NCBI GenBank assembly: GCA_019232905.1 | Contig: JAFANA010000016.1 | Location: 1 to 64,000 of the forward strand | Source of the DNA: Vulcanimicrobiota bacterium | GTDB taxonomy: Bacteria; Vulcanimicrobiota; Vulcanimicrobiia; Vulcanimicrobiales; Vulcanimicrobiaceae | Reading direction: 5' to 3' | Length of the DNA: 64,000 nucleotides | Shown: positions 44,562 through 54,631 of the stretch, one piece after another | Position numbering within the stretch: the first letter of the stretch is position 1 | Layout of the letters: every line of letters begins with the position of its first letter | Program-made: the position numbers and the translations under genes | The notes under the pieces: generated by a model | The model's input: only the letters and a program-made list of their open reading frames with translations | What the model was told of the DNA's origin: nothing | Databases searched by the model: none

Positions 44562-47354
44562 TCACGCAGTCGCGATGCGTGTGGCGCGTCCGAGGACCTC
44601 CGGATACGCGCCGACCATTTCGGCTGCGGAGAGCGGTCGCGAATAGAGGTAACCCTGCGCGTGACGGCATCCCGCGTTGCGCAACGCTTCACGTTGGCGC
44701 GCGGTTTGGACGCCTTCGGCGACGACTCGGACGTCAAAAGCTTCGGCGAGTGTCATGAGCGTGCGCACAATCGGCTCGCTTGCGAGTTCGGCGTCCGCAC
44801 CGGCGACGAACGAACGGTCGATCTTTATCGCATCGACCTTGAACTGCTGCAGGTAGCGCATCGAGGAGTAGCCGGTGCCGAAGTCGTCGATGCAGATCTT
44901 GAATCCGCGATCGCGAACGCGCTCCAGCGTGACATTCGCTCGCGTGCCGGCGTCGAGCACTAAACTCTCGGTAATCTCGAGCGTGAAGTCCGACGGCCGA
45001 AGGCCCTGGTGCTCGATGAGCTGCACGAGCACCCGTTCGAAGTCCGGATCGCTGAGCTCGCTTGCCGAGATGTTCACATTCATCGTGAAGTCCATCGTAC
45101 CGCCACGATTGCGCCGCCATACGCCGAGTTGCGCGGCCGCGGTTTCCAGGACGAACCGCCCGATCGCCGATGCGAGCCCGGTCTGCTCGGCGAGCGGAAT
45201 GAATTCGCTCGGCATGACGACGCCTTCGGTCGGGTGGTCCCAGCGGATCAAGGCCTCGCACCCCACGACGGTACCGTCGGCAATATTCACGATCGGCTGA
45301 TAGAGCAGGCGGAATTCGTTGCGCTCGAGCGCGAGGCGCATGTCGCTGATCAATTGGAGGCGCTTCTGCGCGCGCAGGTGCATCTTCGAATCGAACACCG
45401 CATAGCGCGGAGCAGCCATGCTCTTTGCGTGCTGCATTGCGATTTCCGCGTCGCGCATGACGTCTTCTGCACACTCGTAGCTCGCCGAGCCGATTGCAAT
45501 GCCCACACTTGCGCCGAGGTACACGCCCTTGGAGCCGATCGGAATCGCTTTCGAAAGATTGTTCAAAATACGTCGCGCGACGGATTCGACGTGGAGAATG
45601 TCGCCAAGAGACTGAATGAGGACAGCGAATTCGTCGCCGCCGAGTCGAGCAACAACGTCGCGCGCATCGACCGACGAGCGAAGCCGTCCCGCGATTTGGG
45701 TCAGGACGAGGTCGCCGGCGGCATGTCCCATCGATTCGTTGACGTCTTTGAAGTGTTCGAGATCGACGAAGAGCACCGCGAAGAATGAATCGAGTAACGC
45801 ACTCGCCTCGTCGAAGCGGTTGCGCAGCGCTTGTTCGAAGAGCTGGCGGTTCGGGAGACCCGTCAAGCTGTCGTGCATCTTGTCGTGTTGCATACGCCGC
45901 TCGCTGTGCTTGAGCGCCGTCTTGTCGCGGAACATGCAGATGGCAAAGAGCGGCTCGTCGTGGTCGTCGTTCACGATCGAGACCGTGACGTCGGTCCAGA
46001 TTTCCTGACCGCTGGGCGAACGCGACGTCTGCTCGAATTCGAATGTCTCGCTCTCGCCGGCGAGCAACTGCGCGAGTTCCACCTCATGGCCCTCAAGCGC
46101 GTGCGTGATCGAATCGCCGAACATCGTCCGGAACACGCTGTTGGCATCAACGAGCGCGCCCGTTCGATTGACGACCGCGATGCCGACCGCGGCCCCGTCG
46201 AAGACCGCGCGGAATTGCGCTTCCGATAGTCGCAGCGCCTCTTCTACTTGCGATCGCGCGAGCTCCGCTTGGAACCGGGCCGATTCTTGCTGCGCTTGTC
46301 GCAGCGCGAGCCGATCGCGGCGAGCGACGAACTGCGCAATGGTCATCATGATGCCGACGATCATCATCGCGCCGATGAGGAACGAAAGGTAGAAGTAGCG
46401 GTTGCGCTGCTCCTGGATCTCACCGCGCCGTTGCAGGTTGGCCTTGAGGGCCGAGCCTTCGGCCTCATGCATGGCAAGGGCTGCGCGTTGCATGTTGCGC
46501 ATGTGCGCAAGAATTTCGTCGTTCGCAACGTTGGGCACGTCGACCAGCATCGCGTATCTCGAGGCCCAATCCGCGAATGCCGTACCTGTATCGGAAAGCC
46601 GGCCTTCGAGAACGGGAAGCTGTTTCCACTCGGCAGCGCCTTCCGGGATCATGTTCGTGAGCCGCTCGGTAATTTGCGGCAAGTTATCGCCGCTGAGGTC
46701 GCTCCCGGTCCGCACCGAATTGATCGTGTTTGCGAGGAACATCCGCTCTTCGAGGTTCAGACCGCGCTGCTTCACGCCGAGCCCCATGAGTGCCGCGAGC
46801 CGTTCCGCCGACGAATACGCGTACGGCGTTTCGTAAACGAATCCGAGGCCAAGGTTCTGCGCGCTCTGGCTCGTGTCGTACGTGATATTCGACGCGTCCT
46901 GAACGCTGCTGAACATCTCGTTGACCGGATGCGCGAACTTCGTGATCTCGTTCAACGCTGAAGACCCGGGGGCGATCGTTCGAATCTGAGCCCACCGCTG
47001 TTGGAGCGTTTCCCAATGATTCGTGACGCCGAGTTCGGCGGCCGCGCCCCGATGAAAGTCCGGATCGAGCTCCGCCATCTTCTCGTCCACGCTGCGACGT
47101 AACGCCCCGACGTCGGGACGATCGAGAATAACCGCGTCGCGAAAATCGTCGAGGCGCTTCAAAAGCTCGAGCAAGCGGTCGGTTTCGGCAATACCAATCC
47201 GCTCGCGCGCCAGTGTCGCTCGATCTAAACCTGCCTCCGCACCGAGTCGGCTCGTTTGCCACAGGACAACGGCTAACAGAAGAGCGGTGAGAACCGTCAC
47301 CACAATTCCAATCGACTCGCGCCAATATGCCGCCCCGGCGGCTTCGCGCTTCAT
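44562..47354 (-). CDS. PAS-GGDEF-EAL cyclic-di-GMP turnover protein
   Basis: 930 residues from the ATG at 47354; the frame is open further but overlaps the tRNA-His gene and its terminator. Membrane segments at about 14-34 and 322-345 bracket a helical periplasmic sensor. Then a PAS domain (about 385-505), GGDEF at 572-576 (RLGGDEFAVLIQ, intact active site) and EAL at 700-702 (GCEALIRWDHP), with DDFGTGYSSMRYL and EITESLVLDA. Both synthesis and hydrolysis of c-di-GMP look possible. c-di-GMP commonly controls exopolysaccharide, so it may act on the locus at 1.8-31.7 kb (inference). Isolated among tRNA genes. Confidence 0.95.
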   Translation of the reverse strand: MKREAAGAAYWRESIGIVVTVLTALLLAVVLWQTSRLGAEAGLDRATLARERIGIAETDRLLELLKRLDDFRDAVILDRPDVGALRRSVDEKMAELDPDFHRGAAAELGVTNHWETLQQRWAQIRTIAPGSSALNEITKFAHPVNEMFSSVQDASNITYDTSQSAQNLGLGFVYETPYAYSSAERLAALMGLGVKQRGLNLEERMFLANTINSVRTGSDLSGDNLPQITERLTNMIPEGAAEWKQLPVLEGRLSDTGTAFADWASRYAMLVDVPNVANDEILAHMRNMQRAALAMHEAEGSALKANLQRRGEIQEQRNRYFYLSFLIGAMMIVGIMMTIAQFVARRDRLALRQAQQESARFQAELARSQVEEALRLSEAQFRAVFDGAAVGIAVVNRTGALVDANSVFRTMFGDSITHALEGHEVELAQLLAGESETFEFEQTSRSPSGQEIWTDVTVSIVNDDHDEPLFAICMFRDKTALKHSERRMQHDKMHDSLTGLPNRQLFEQALRNRFDEASALLDSFFAVLFVDLEHFKDVNESMGHAAGDLVLTQIAGRLRSSVDARDVVARLGGDEFAVLIQSLGDILHVESVARRILNNLSKAIPIGSKGVYLGASVGIAIGSASYECAEDVMRDAEIAMQHAKSMAAPRYAVFDSKMHLRAQKRLQLISDMRLALERNEFRLLYQPIVNIADGTVVGCEALIRWDHPTEGVVMPSEFIPLAEQTGLASAIGRFVLETAAAQLGVWRRNRGGTMDFTMNVNISASELSDPDFERVLVQLIEHQGLRPSDFTLEITESLVLDAGTRANVTLERVRDRGFKICIDDFGTGYSSMRYLQQFKVDAIKIDRSFVAGADAELASEPIVRTLMTLAEAFDVRVVAEGVQTARQREALRNAGCRHAQGYLYSRPLSAAEMVGAYPEVLGRATRIATA

Positions 47355-47408
47355 GGACGGGGACGGGACTTCTCGTCTATCCCGTCTTCTACTCCCAAGC
47401 AGGCAGGC

Positions 47409-47448
47409 AAAAAAGAAACCGGAGCCTACACTTCTTAGCAGACTCCGG
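47409..47448 (-). terminator. Terminator after tRNA-His
   Basis: Minus strand: CCGGAG pairs with CTCCGG across an 18-base loop, followed by TTTCTTTTTT. It separates the tRNA genes from the GGDEF-EAL gene. Confidence 0.8.
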
Positions 47449-47455
47449 CAATTTT

Positions 47456-47533
47456 TGGGGTGGCTGACCGGTCTCGAACCGGCGACCTTCGGATCCACAG
47501 ACCGACGCTCTAACCAACTGAGCTACAACCACC
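47456..47533 (-). tRNA. tRNA-His (anticodon GTG)
   Basis: Cloverleaf with acceptor GTGGTTG/CAGCCAC, the extra G at -1 (47533) facing discriminator C, anticodon loop CTGTGGA, T-loop GTTCGAGAC and encoded CCA. Confidence 0.95.
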
Positions 47534-47555
47534 ACGTGGTGACGGGCGGTCTTTT

Positions 47556-47629
<74 letters not shown>

Positions 47630-47676
47630 TCGAAGAGGGCGAGGCACCACGATAGGATACCACGCCCTCGCAAGTG

Positions 47677-47749
47677 TCGGAGTGACTGGGCTCGAACCAG
47701 CGGCCTCAACGTCCCAAACGTCGCGCTCTACCAACTGAGCTACACCCCG
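47677..47749 (-). tRNA. tRNA-Pro (anticodon TGG)
   Basis: Cloverleaf with acceptor CGGGGTG/CACTCCG, anticodon loop TTTGGGA, T-loop GTTCGAGCC. CCA not encoded. Its 5' end overlaps the HNH gene remnant by ten bases. Confidence 0.94.
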
Positions 47750-48180
47750 ACGGTTTCCCTGAACCACGCAAACTGCTGATTTGTTCGACGGCGATGGCAG
47801 TTCGCGCAGCGCACCTCACATTTCGCGAGTTCGGCCTCTATCCTTTGCCACGCGATACTTGCTCCGATCATTTCACTGATGTTCCCTAGTTTCGTACCGC
47901 GAACGTGGTCGAACTCTAGGACGCGAATGTCCGGTTCGCCACAGTCTACGCATCGATGGTCCATCAAGTATTCCGCGACGCGAAGGCGATTCTCGTAGCG
48001 GGTCTTCCGTTGCTGACGATACCTGCGCTCGTTGTATGCAGCACGATTGCGACGGTAGTATTCACGGCAATAGTTGCGCTGACAGTCATAGCAGTAGCCG
48101 CGCCGCTTACCCGCCTTTTTTTACTTGATTGCAAAGTCCCAAACCGGAAGCGAACGTTTGCAAACAGTGCACTGTTTCAT
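47740..48180 (-). pseudogene. HNH endonuclease-like gene interrupted by in-frame TAA
   Basis: Reading from ATG 48180 gives MKQCTVCKRSLPVWDFAIK, then TAA (48121-48123), then the same frame continues to 47740 with a zinc-knuckle (YCYDCQRNYC), a basic helix, and HRCVDCGEPDIRVLEFDHVRG...KCEVRCANCHRRRTNQQFAWF. This is the full plan of small HNH-fold proteins with two CxxC pairs, a D-H and C-x-x-C-H-R-R motif. The single stop lies beside a run of seven A. Without it the protein would be 146 residues. A shorter product from TTG/ATG at 47967/47964 keeps the HNH core. Either a pseudogene or a sequencing error at the homopolymer border, though a plain indel would not explain it because the frame is unchanged. 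Confidence 0.75.
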
Positions 48181-48197
48181 CCATCAATGATGAAACA
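48173..48197. repeat. Inverted repeat over the HNH start codon
   Basis: TGTTTCAT and ATGAAACA (8 of 8) around a 9-base spacer; one arm contains the presumed ATG at 48180. It could sequester initiation in RNA or bind a dimeric protein. Confidence 0.4.
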
Positions 48198-48221
48198 TCG
48201 ATGTGCCACCAGTATGGCGCT

Positions 48222-49082
48222 TTAAAACGCCAGCGCGTGAAACCCAACGTATCGCGAGAGATCGATTTGTGGTTGATCCGTCGCGAAAATCCGTACCTGA
48301 TCGAGCGTTAACCCGATTCGTACTGCAGCCCGCATAATGCGCACGTTGCTGCCCGGTACGAGCGCCATGCACCACGACGCACCGTACGTTCGTTGCAGCG
48401 ACATCAACCCGAACCCGAAGAACTGCATCAGATACGCACCGGAAGCCGCCACGAGCGGGCCAATCCGTCCGTCGGGCCAGACGTACGTATAGCCGACGAT
48501 TTCATCGTTGAGCACGAACGCGGTGCCCGTCGCTAACTGCGCGAATGCGATGTGATCTTGCGGCCGCGCCGTGCCACGCACCTCGCGATCGAGTGCGTTG
48601 ATTGAGGGCGCGTGTTTGTGCGGATCGATCGGTACCGTCGAGAAACGATAGTCGCCGGCGGCCATTTGCACGAGGTCTTCTTCTCGCGGAATCTCGCCGG
48701 TGATCCGCAGCACGGGCACATGCAATCCCATCCCGCGCCGCAAAAAGAACGCAAGCGAACCGACGTCGTCGGCTTCGATCATTCCCGCGAGCGACGCGTC
48801 GCCGGAATCCGCCGTTGCTTGGCGCATGAGCTTCCACCCGAGTCCGGCATTGCGAAACGACGGCTCGACGTAGAGATCGGCGACGAACCATTCCGTTTCG
48901 AGCGCGTGCGCAAATGCAATTCCCACGGGCTCGTCGACATCGCGCGCGATCCAGCAGCCAGCAGGTGCCGATTCCGCAAGATTGACATACAGTTGCCGGC
49001 TCTGTTCATCGGACCAACGCCGAGCCGCGAGCTTTCGAACCTCGGCGTCCTTTGCTGCAACGATGGGCGTCGAATCGATCAT
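48222..49082 (-). CDS. GNAT-family N-acetyltransferase
   Basis: 286 residues. The first GNAT domain (about 1-150) has WFVADLYVEPSFRNAGLGWKLMRQA, with the R-x-x-G-x-G/A acetyl-CoA loop (RNAGLG), and SLAFFLRRGMGL. A second half (about 160-286) looks like a degenerate second GNAT unit (AFVLNDEIVGYTYVWPDGRIGPLVA). Substrate unknown. ATGA overlap with rdgB upstream, the end of a long minus-strand run. Confidence 0.83.
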   Translation of the reverse strand: MIDSTPIVAAKDAEVRKLAARRWSDEQSRQLYVNLAESAPAGCWIARDVDEPVGIAFAHALETEWFVADLYVEPSFRNAGLGWKLMRQATADSGDASLAGMIEADDVGSLAFFLRRGMGLHVPVLRITGEIPREEDLVQMAAGDYRFSTVPIDPHKHAPSINALDREVRGTARPQDHIAFAQLATGTAFVLNDEIVGYTYVWPDGRIGPLVAASGAYLMQFFGFGLMSLQRTYGASWCMALVPGSNVRIMRAAVRIGLTLDQVRIFATDQPQIDLSRYVGFHALAF

Positions 49083-49669
49083 GCAGCGAGCGCCTCCAGC
49101 AACGCGCGCGCCGCTCTCCCGCGGTGGCTCAATTCGTTCTTCTCCGCTTCAGGGATTTCGCCGAACGTCTTCCCGATCGGCGGATAGTAAAAGATCGGAT
49201 CGTATCCGAAGCCGTTGGTGCCGCGCAATTCCGTGGTGATCTGCCCGCGCACGTCGCCTTCGACGACGATTTCGCGCCCGTCGGGCGTGATCAACGCCAT
49301 CACGCAGATAAAGCGTGCGCCGCGACGATCTTCGGGTACGTGACGAACCTCGCTCATCATCGTCTCTAACCGTTGCGGCCACGGCGTGGTTTCTCCCGCG
49401 TACCGGGCCGAAAGGACTCCCGGGCCGCCGTCGAGCGCATCGAGTTCGATACCGCTGTCGTCCGCCAATACCGCGTCATGAATCCCGGCGAGCTGCAGTT
49501 GCTCGCGAAGTGCGCGCGCCTTTAACAGCGCGTTGGCGACATAACTGTCGTCGCCTTCGACCGGATCGATGTAGCCGTCATAGGTGTGGAGGTCGATGGG
49601 TGAACCGGCAAGCATGTTGCGGATCTCCCCAAGCTTGCCGGCGTTCTTCGTCGCGAGGTACGTTTTCAC
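49079..49669 (-). CDS. rdgB: XTP/dITP diphosphatase (RdgB/HAM1)
   Basis: 196 residues. YLATKNAGKLGEI, DDSGIELDALDGGPGVLSARYAG (metal-binding Asp pair and SARYAG), ICVMALITPDGRE, and GTNGFGYDPIFYYP with ELSHRGRA at the end are the family signature. It removes deaminated purine nucleotides (XTP, dITP, dHAPTP) from the pool. Located 18 bases after the Sec-thioredoxin-like gene in the same transcript. Confidence 0.96.
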   Translation of the reverse strand: MKTYLATKNAGKLGEIRNMLAGSPIDLHTYDGYIDPVEGDDSYVANALLKARALREQLQLAGIHDAVLADDSGIELDALDGGPGVLSARYAGETTPWPQRLETMMSEVRHVPEDRRGARFICVMALITPDGREIVVEGDVRGQITTELRGTNGFGYDPIFYYPPIGKTFGEIPEAEKNELSHRGRAARALLEALAA

Positions 49670-49687
49670 GCGCCTCTTCTTTTACAA

Positions 49688-50356
49688 TCAGGCTTCGAGA
49701 ATCTTCTGCAGCAGGACGTCTGCCGGAACGGCCCCTTCGAGCGCGTCGTCATTGTTGTCGTTGATCACGGTGCGCGGCACACCCATCACCGTATAGCGGC
49801 TCGCAATGTCGGTAAATTCTTGGGCTTCGATAATTTCCGCGGTGATACGCGGCGAGATCATCGAAAAGGTGACGGCCAAACTGGCCATCGGCGGGCAATA
49901 CGGTCAACTCGGGGTGACGAACACCTTGATGTCGACCGGTTTCGAAAGTTCACCGAGTTTCGCGCGAAGTACGTCCGGCACGTCTTCACCTGCGCTGCCG
50001 GCTTCCAGCACAGCCGACATGAACGTTGCAAACTCGTAGCCGCCCGGAAATCCCATGAAACGCGCGCGACGTTGTGCACGACCGCCGAGAACGATGGTCG
50101 GCACCCGGTTGACGTCATCTTCTTCGGCCTGCTCGAGGTTCTCGACGAGGTCGGCGATCGTGACGTGAAGCTTTGGTATAATCTCGCCGAGCTCTTGTAA
50201 GAGGTCCTCAGCAGCTTCGCACGTTTCGCATGGAATGACGCCGGGAACGGCCAGAGCGCTCGCGCGCTGCGTGTAGAGCGTAACATCGACGTCCTGCGTC
50301 AACTTCTCACCTAATTGAGCAAGCGTCGCACGATCTTTTTCTTTGATCATTGCCAT
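49688..50356 (-). CDS. Two-domain thioredoxin-fold selenoprotein candidate (U-P-Y-C)
   Basis: About 222 residues from ATG 50356 to stop at 49688, read through an in-frame TGA at 49904-49906 (residue 151). The N-terminal thioredoxin-like domain has C43-E-T-C46 and the cis-Pro loop NRVPTIVLGG. The second domain starts with KVFVTPS, then TGA, then PYCPPMA, so the motif is x-P-Y-C with TGA in place of the first Cys; GVPRTVIND supplies its cis-Pro. The layout matches glutaredoxin-like protein disulfide oxidoreductases (PDO/AhpF N-terminal type). An 8-bp stem with GUU loop follows the TGA (49871-49889). Elsewhere in this window TGA is a true stop (many ATGA junctions), so code reassignment is unlikely. 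Selenocysteine is the best explanation; a nonsense mutation cannot be excluded. Confidence 0.8.
49871..49889 (-). promoter_or_regulatory. Candidate bacterial SECIS element
   Basis: Minus strand GATGGCCA-GTT-TGGCCGTC: 8 bp (one G-T), 3-base apical loop beginning G-U, with the loop G 22 bases after the TGA. Bacterial SECIS elements lie in the coding region just 3' of UGA and present a G-U in a small apical loop for SelB. Confidence 0.65.
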
Positions 50357-50408
50357 ACGACCATCATAGGAACGTTCCGCGCACATGCAAGCCCCTGACA
50401 CAGCAGGG

Positions 50409-52238
<1,830 letters not shown>

Positions 52239-52245
52239 GATAGAA

Positions 52246-52533
52246 TCAGTATAAACCCGCGCACGCGCCGTAGGCTGCGCGGCTCAGTAACGGAACGATC
52301 AGGTAGTTCAACACGAGCAAGACGACGAGGAACGCCAAGTCGAGGCCACCGACGGGCGGAATGATCCGGCGTACGGGCGCGAGCACGGGTTCGACGAGCA
52401 TCGCCAAATAGCGTACCCATGCGCCGCGAATATCGGGGATCCATGAGATGACCGCATAGACGAGCAGCACGAGCGAATACAGGCGAGCAAGCCAAATAAC
52501 GACTTGATCGAGTTGGCAGAGGAGACCGTTCAC
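52246..52533 (-). CDS. YggT-family membrane protein
   Basis: 95 residues with two hydrophobic segments (about 12-32 and 65-85). [36 protein letters not shown] is the YggT signature (P-x-x-x-P-x-R-R-x-x-P-P). Function is poorly known; relatives take part in osmotic adaptation or cell division in other bacteria. In a run with the M23 peptidase. Confidence 0.88.
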   Translation of the reverse strand: MNGLLCQLDQVVIWLARLYSLVLLVYAVISWIPDIRGAWVRYLAMLVEPVLAPVRRIIPPVGGLDLAFLVVLLVLNYLIVPLLSRAAYGACAGLY

Positions 52534-52547
52534 GGGGGGTGTCTGTT

Positions 52548-53456
52548 CTACGGCAGCTTGGCGATGACATTCGACGGCACGCCGTCGAGATATGGCGTCG
52601 GATCGACCGCAACGCCGTTCTTCATAATCTGATAATGCAGGTGCGGACCGGTCGAGAAGCCGGTGCTGCCGACCTCGCCGATTAACTGACCTTTGTAGAC
52701 GTGCGCGCCGATTTCAACGTCGACTTTCGACAGATGCGCGTACCACGTGTGGTAGCCGTTGCCGTGATCGATATCGATCTTGATGCCATAACCGCCGTCC
52801 CAGCTGTTCGCGACGACCGTACCGGCCGCTGATGCGTGCACAGCATCGCCGTAATCCGCGCCGAGATCAACGCCCGGATGGAACTCCACGTCGGGCGATG
52901 TGCGATAGCAGAAACACCCGATGACCTGCGCTCCGGCAACCGGATCGATCGACGGAATCGCTGCAATCATTTGTGCGCGCGCAAGATCGTGCAAGTGACG
53001 CAGATTCAGCACGTGCATCGCAAGACGCTGCATCGAATCCGACTCTTGCTGTACCGCCAGGCTCTGCGCGCTCAGCGCAGCGATTCGCGCTTGCGTCGCA
53101 CTGAGGGAGTGGAACTGCACCGACGACGTCTGAGTACCCGAGTGCGCGGGACCCTTCGGAGGCGGAGCGCCGATCAGCTGGCGAATCTCCTGATTCTGCT
53201 TCTGGACGCGTTGGAGCTGCTTGCGCAACGCATCGGCCTGCGTATCGATCTGCTTGAGCGTCGCTTGTTGCCGCGTGGCCTGCGCCTGCATCGCCGCGAC
53301 TTCTGCGCGTGCGTGGATCAATTCGAAGCCGCCGAAGAGAATGACCAATGCAAGCGCGACGATCACGCCGATGATGTGGCGGCGTCGCACGTGGAACCGA
53401 TGCACGGTCTCGCCCTTGTGCGGGACGATTTTCACGTAATACCGATTATTGATCAT
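52548..53456 (-). CDS. M23-family (LytM/NlpD-like) cell-wall peptidase
   Basis: 302 residues. N-terminal membrane anchor (about 28-48), long coiled coil (about 50-160), then a peptidase M23 domain: FHPGVDLGADYGDAVHA has the H-x-x-x-D zinc ligands, YGIKIDIDHGNGYHTWYAHL the third region, and HLHYQIM the catalytic H-x-H. All zinc and catalytic residues are visible, so an active DD-endopeptidase is likely. ATGA overlap with the DUF4446 stop. Confidence 0.93.
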   Translation of the reverse strand: MINNRYYVKIVPHKGETVHRFHVRRRHIIGVIVALALVILFGGFELIHARAEVAAMQAQATRQQATLKQIDTQADALRKQLQRVQKQNQEIRQLIGAPPPKGPAHSGTQTSSVQFHSLSATQARIAALSAQSLAVQQESDSMQRLAMHVLNLRHLHDLARAQMIAAIPSIDPVAGAQVIGCFCYRTSPDVEFHPGVDLGADYGDAVHASAAGTVVANSWDGGYGIKIDIDHGNGYHTWYAHLSKVDVEIGAHVYKGQLIGEVGSTGFSTGPHLHYQIMKNGVAVDPTPYLDGVPSNVIAKLP

Positions 53457-53944
53457 TCGTTCTTCGTACGCGCCCGTTCGATCGCACGAAGTTCTTCGTC
53501 TGAAGCGTTCGCTGCAGGCTTGAAGCCTTGGACCGCTTTTCCGAACGTTCGTGTGTCCGCGCGGGAGTAGATGCTCGAGATAACCACGCCGTCGCCATCC
53601 CGATTGAGAAGCGCCAGCGCATAGGACAGTTCAGCCCCGGATTCGTCAAAAGCGTCATACCGCACGAATCCCACGCGTGAGACGTCGGTGCGAGACAGCG
53701 CTTCGAGTTCGCTTACCCGGCCCTCGGCCCTGCCAAGCGCCGAGCCCACTTCCGCCACCCGGGCGTCTAGGCGGTCGAGCCGCTGCGAAGCGCTAGCGCC
53801 TCCGCCGATGAGCTGGTCGTGCGTCTCGACGAGCGCCGCTAGGCGCGCCAAAGCCGGCTTCACGACAGCTGCATGGTAGATCACAAGCGCAATGAGCGCG
53901 GCGACAAAAACTGCGAGCGCAGTAATAATTAAGGATGTCTGCAT
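53453..53944 (-). CDS. DUF4446 membrane protein
   Basis: 163 residues from ATG 53944 (MQTSLIITALAVFVAALIALVIY). The longer ORF start at 53989 runs into the 4.5S RNA gene. One membrane segment, a coiled coil (about 35-75), then VGFVRYDAFDESGAELSYALALLNRDGDGVVISSIYSR, the DUF4446 signature. Found near cell-envelope and chromosome-partition genes in other bacteria; function unknown. First gene of the minus-strand housekeeping run. Confidence 0.88.
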   Translation of the reverse strand: MQTSLIITALAVFVAALIALVIYHAAVVKPALARLAALVETHDQLIGGGASASQRLDRLDARVAEVGSALGRAEGRVSELEALSRTDVSRVGFVRYDAFDESGAELSYALALLNRDGDGVVISSIYSRADTRTFGKAVQGFKPAANASDEELRAIERARTKNE

Positions 53945-53969
53945 AAGGAATTTCGTTAACCACGACGAG

Positions 53970-54069
<100 letters not shown>

Positions 54070-54134
54070 TCATGGCCACGCCATGATACCACACGCTTCG
54101 TAGGGTGCCTGCCGTTGATGTCAGGAGGTCGTAC

Positions 54135-54590
54135 ATGCCGCTTTTGTCGCTTCTTCTCGCACTCCAGTTGGTCAGCTCTACCTTCGAACCGAACGCAACC
54201 GTCCCGACGACGATGGTCGCAAAGGACTGTGGAGGCCAGAATATTTCGCCGCAACTGCACTGGTCGGGAGCACCGAAAGGCACGAAGAGCTTCGCGTTGA
54301 TCGTGCACGATCCGGACGCGCCGCATCCCGGCGGCTTCTATCATTGGGTCGTGCAAACCATTCCGGCTGACGTGTCGACGATCGATGCGGGGACCACACG
54401 CTTCTCCGGCTATTACGGTCCCTGTCCGCCGCCCGGAAAAGTACATCACTATCACTTCACGCTCTATGCGCTCGACGAAATGATTGATAGCAGCACGGCG
54501 CTCGACGCGCAAACGCTGCAAGCGCGAATCAAAGGCCACGTCTTAGCGCAAACAACGCTCACGGGACTTTACGAAATCACTTCGCCGTAG
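54135..54590 (+). CDS. YbhB/YbcL-type PEBP-family protein, secreted
   Basis: 151 residues from ATG 54135, six bases after AGGAGG (54123-54128). Signal peptide MPLLSLLLALQLVSS. Then PEBP landmarks: ISPQLHWSGAPKGTKSFALIVHDPDAPHPGGFYHWVV with the D-P-D-A-P and G-x-x-x-H-W motifs, and G-P-C-P-P-P-G-K. Bacterial members may inhibit or bind proteases or lipids; role here unknown. Confidence 0.9.
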   Translation: MPLLSLLLALQLVSSTFEPNATVPTTMVAKDCGGQNISPQLHWSGAPKGTKSFALIVHDPDAPHPGGFYHWVVQTIPADVSTIDAGTTRFSGYYGPCPPPGKVHHYHFTLYALDEMIDSSTALDAQTLQARIKGHVLAQTTLTGLYEITSP

Positions 54591-54631
54591 CGTCGAAAAG
54601 AGAGTAGAGTGACGGTTAGGAGGTGGACGTC

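Noticed and set aside
49688-49888. Stand-alone 66-residue ORF after the TGA
   Set aside because: Its first residues are the second thioredoxin motif lacking the preceding strand; it makes sense only as a continuation of the upstream frame.
49904-49906. Reassignment of TGA to Trp or another amino acid
   Set aside because: TGA acts as a normal stop in many overlapping ATGA/GTGA gene junctions here, so a global code change does not fit.
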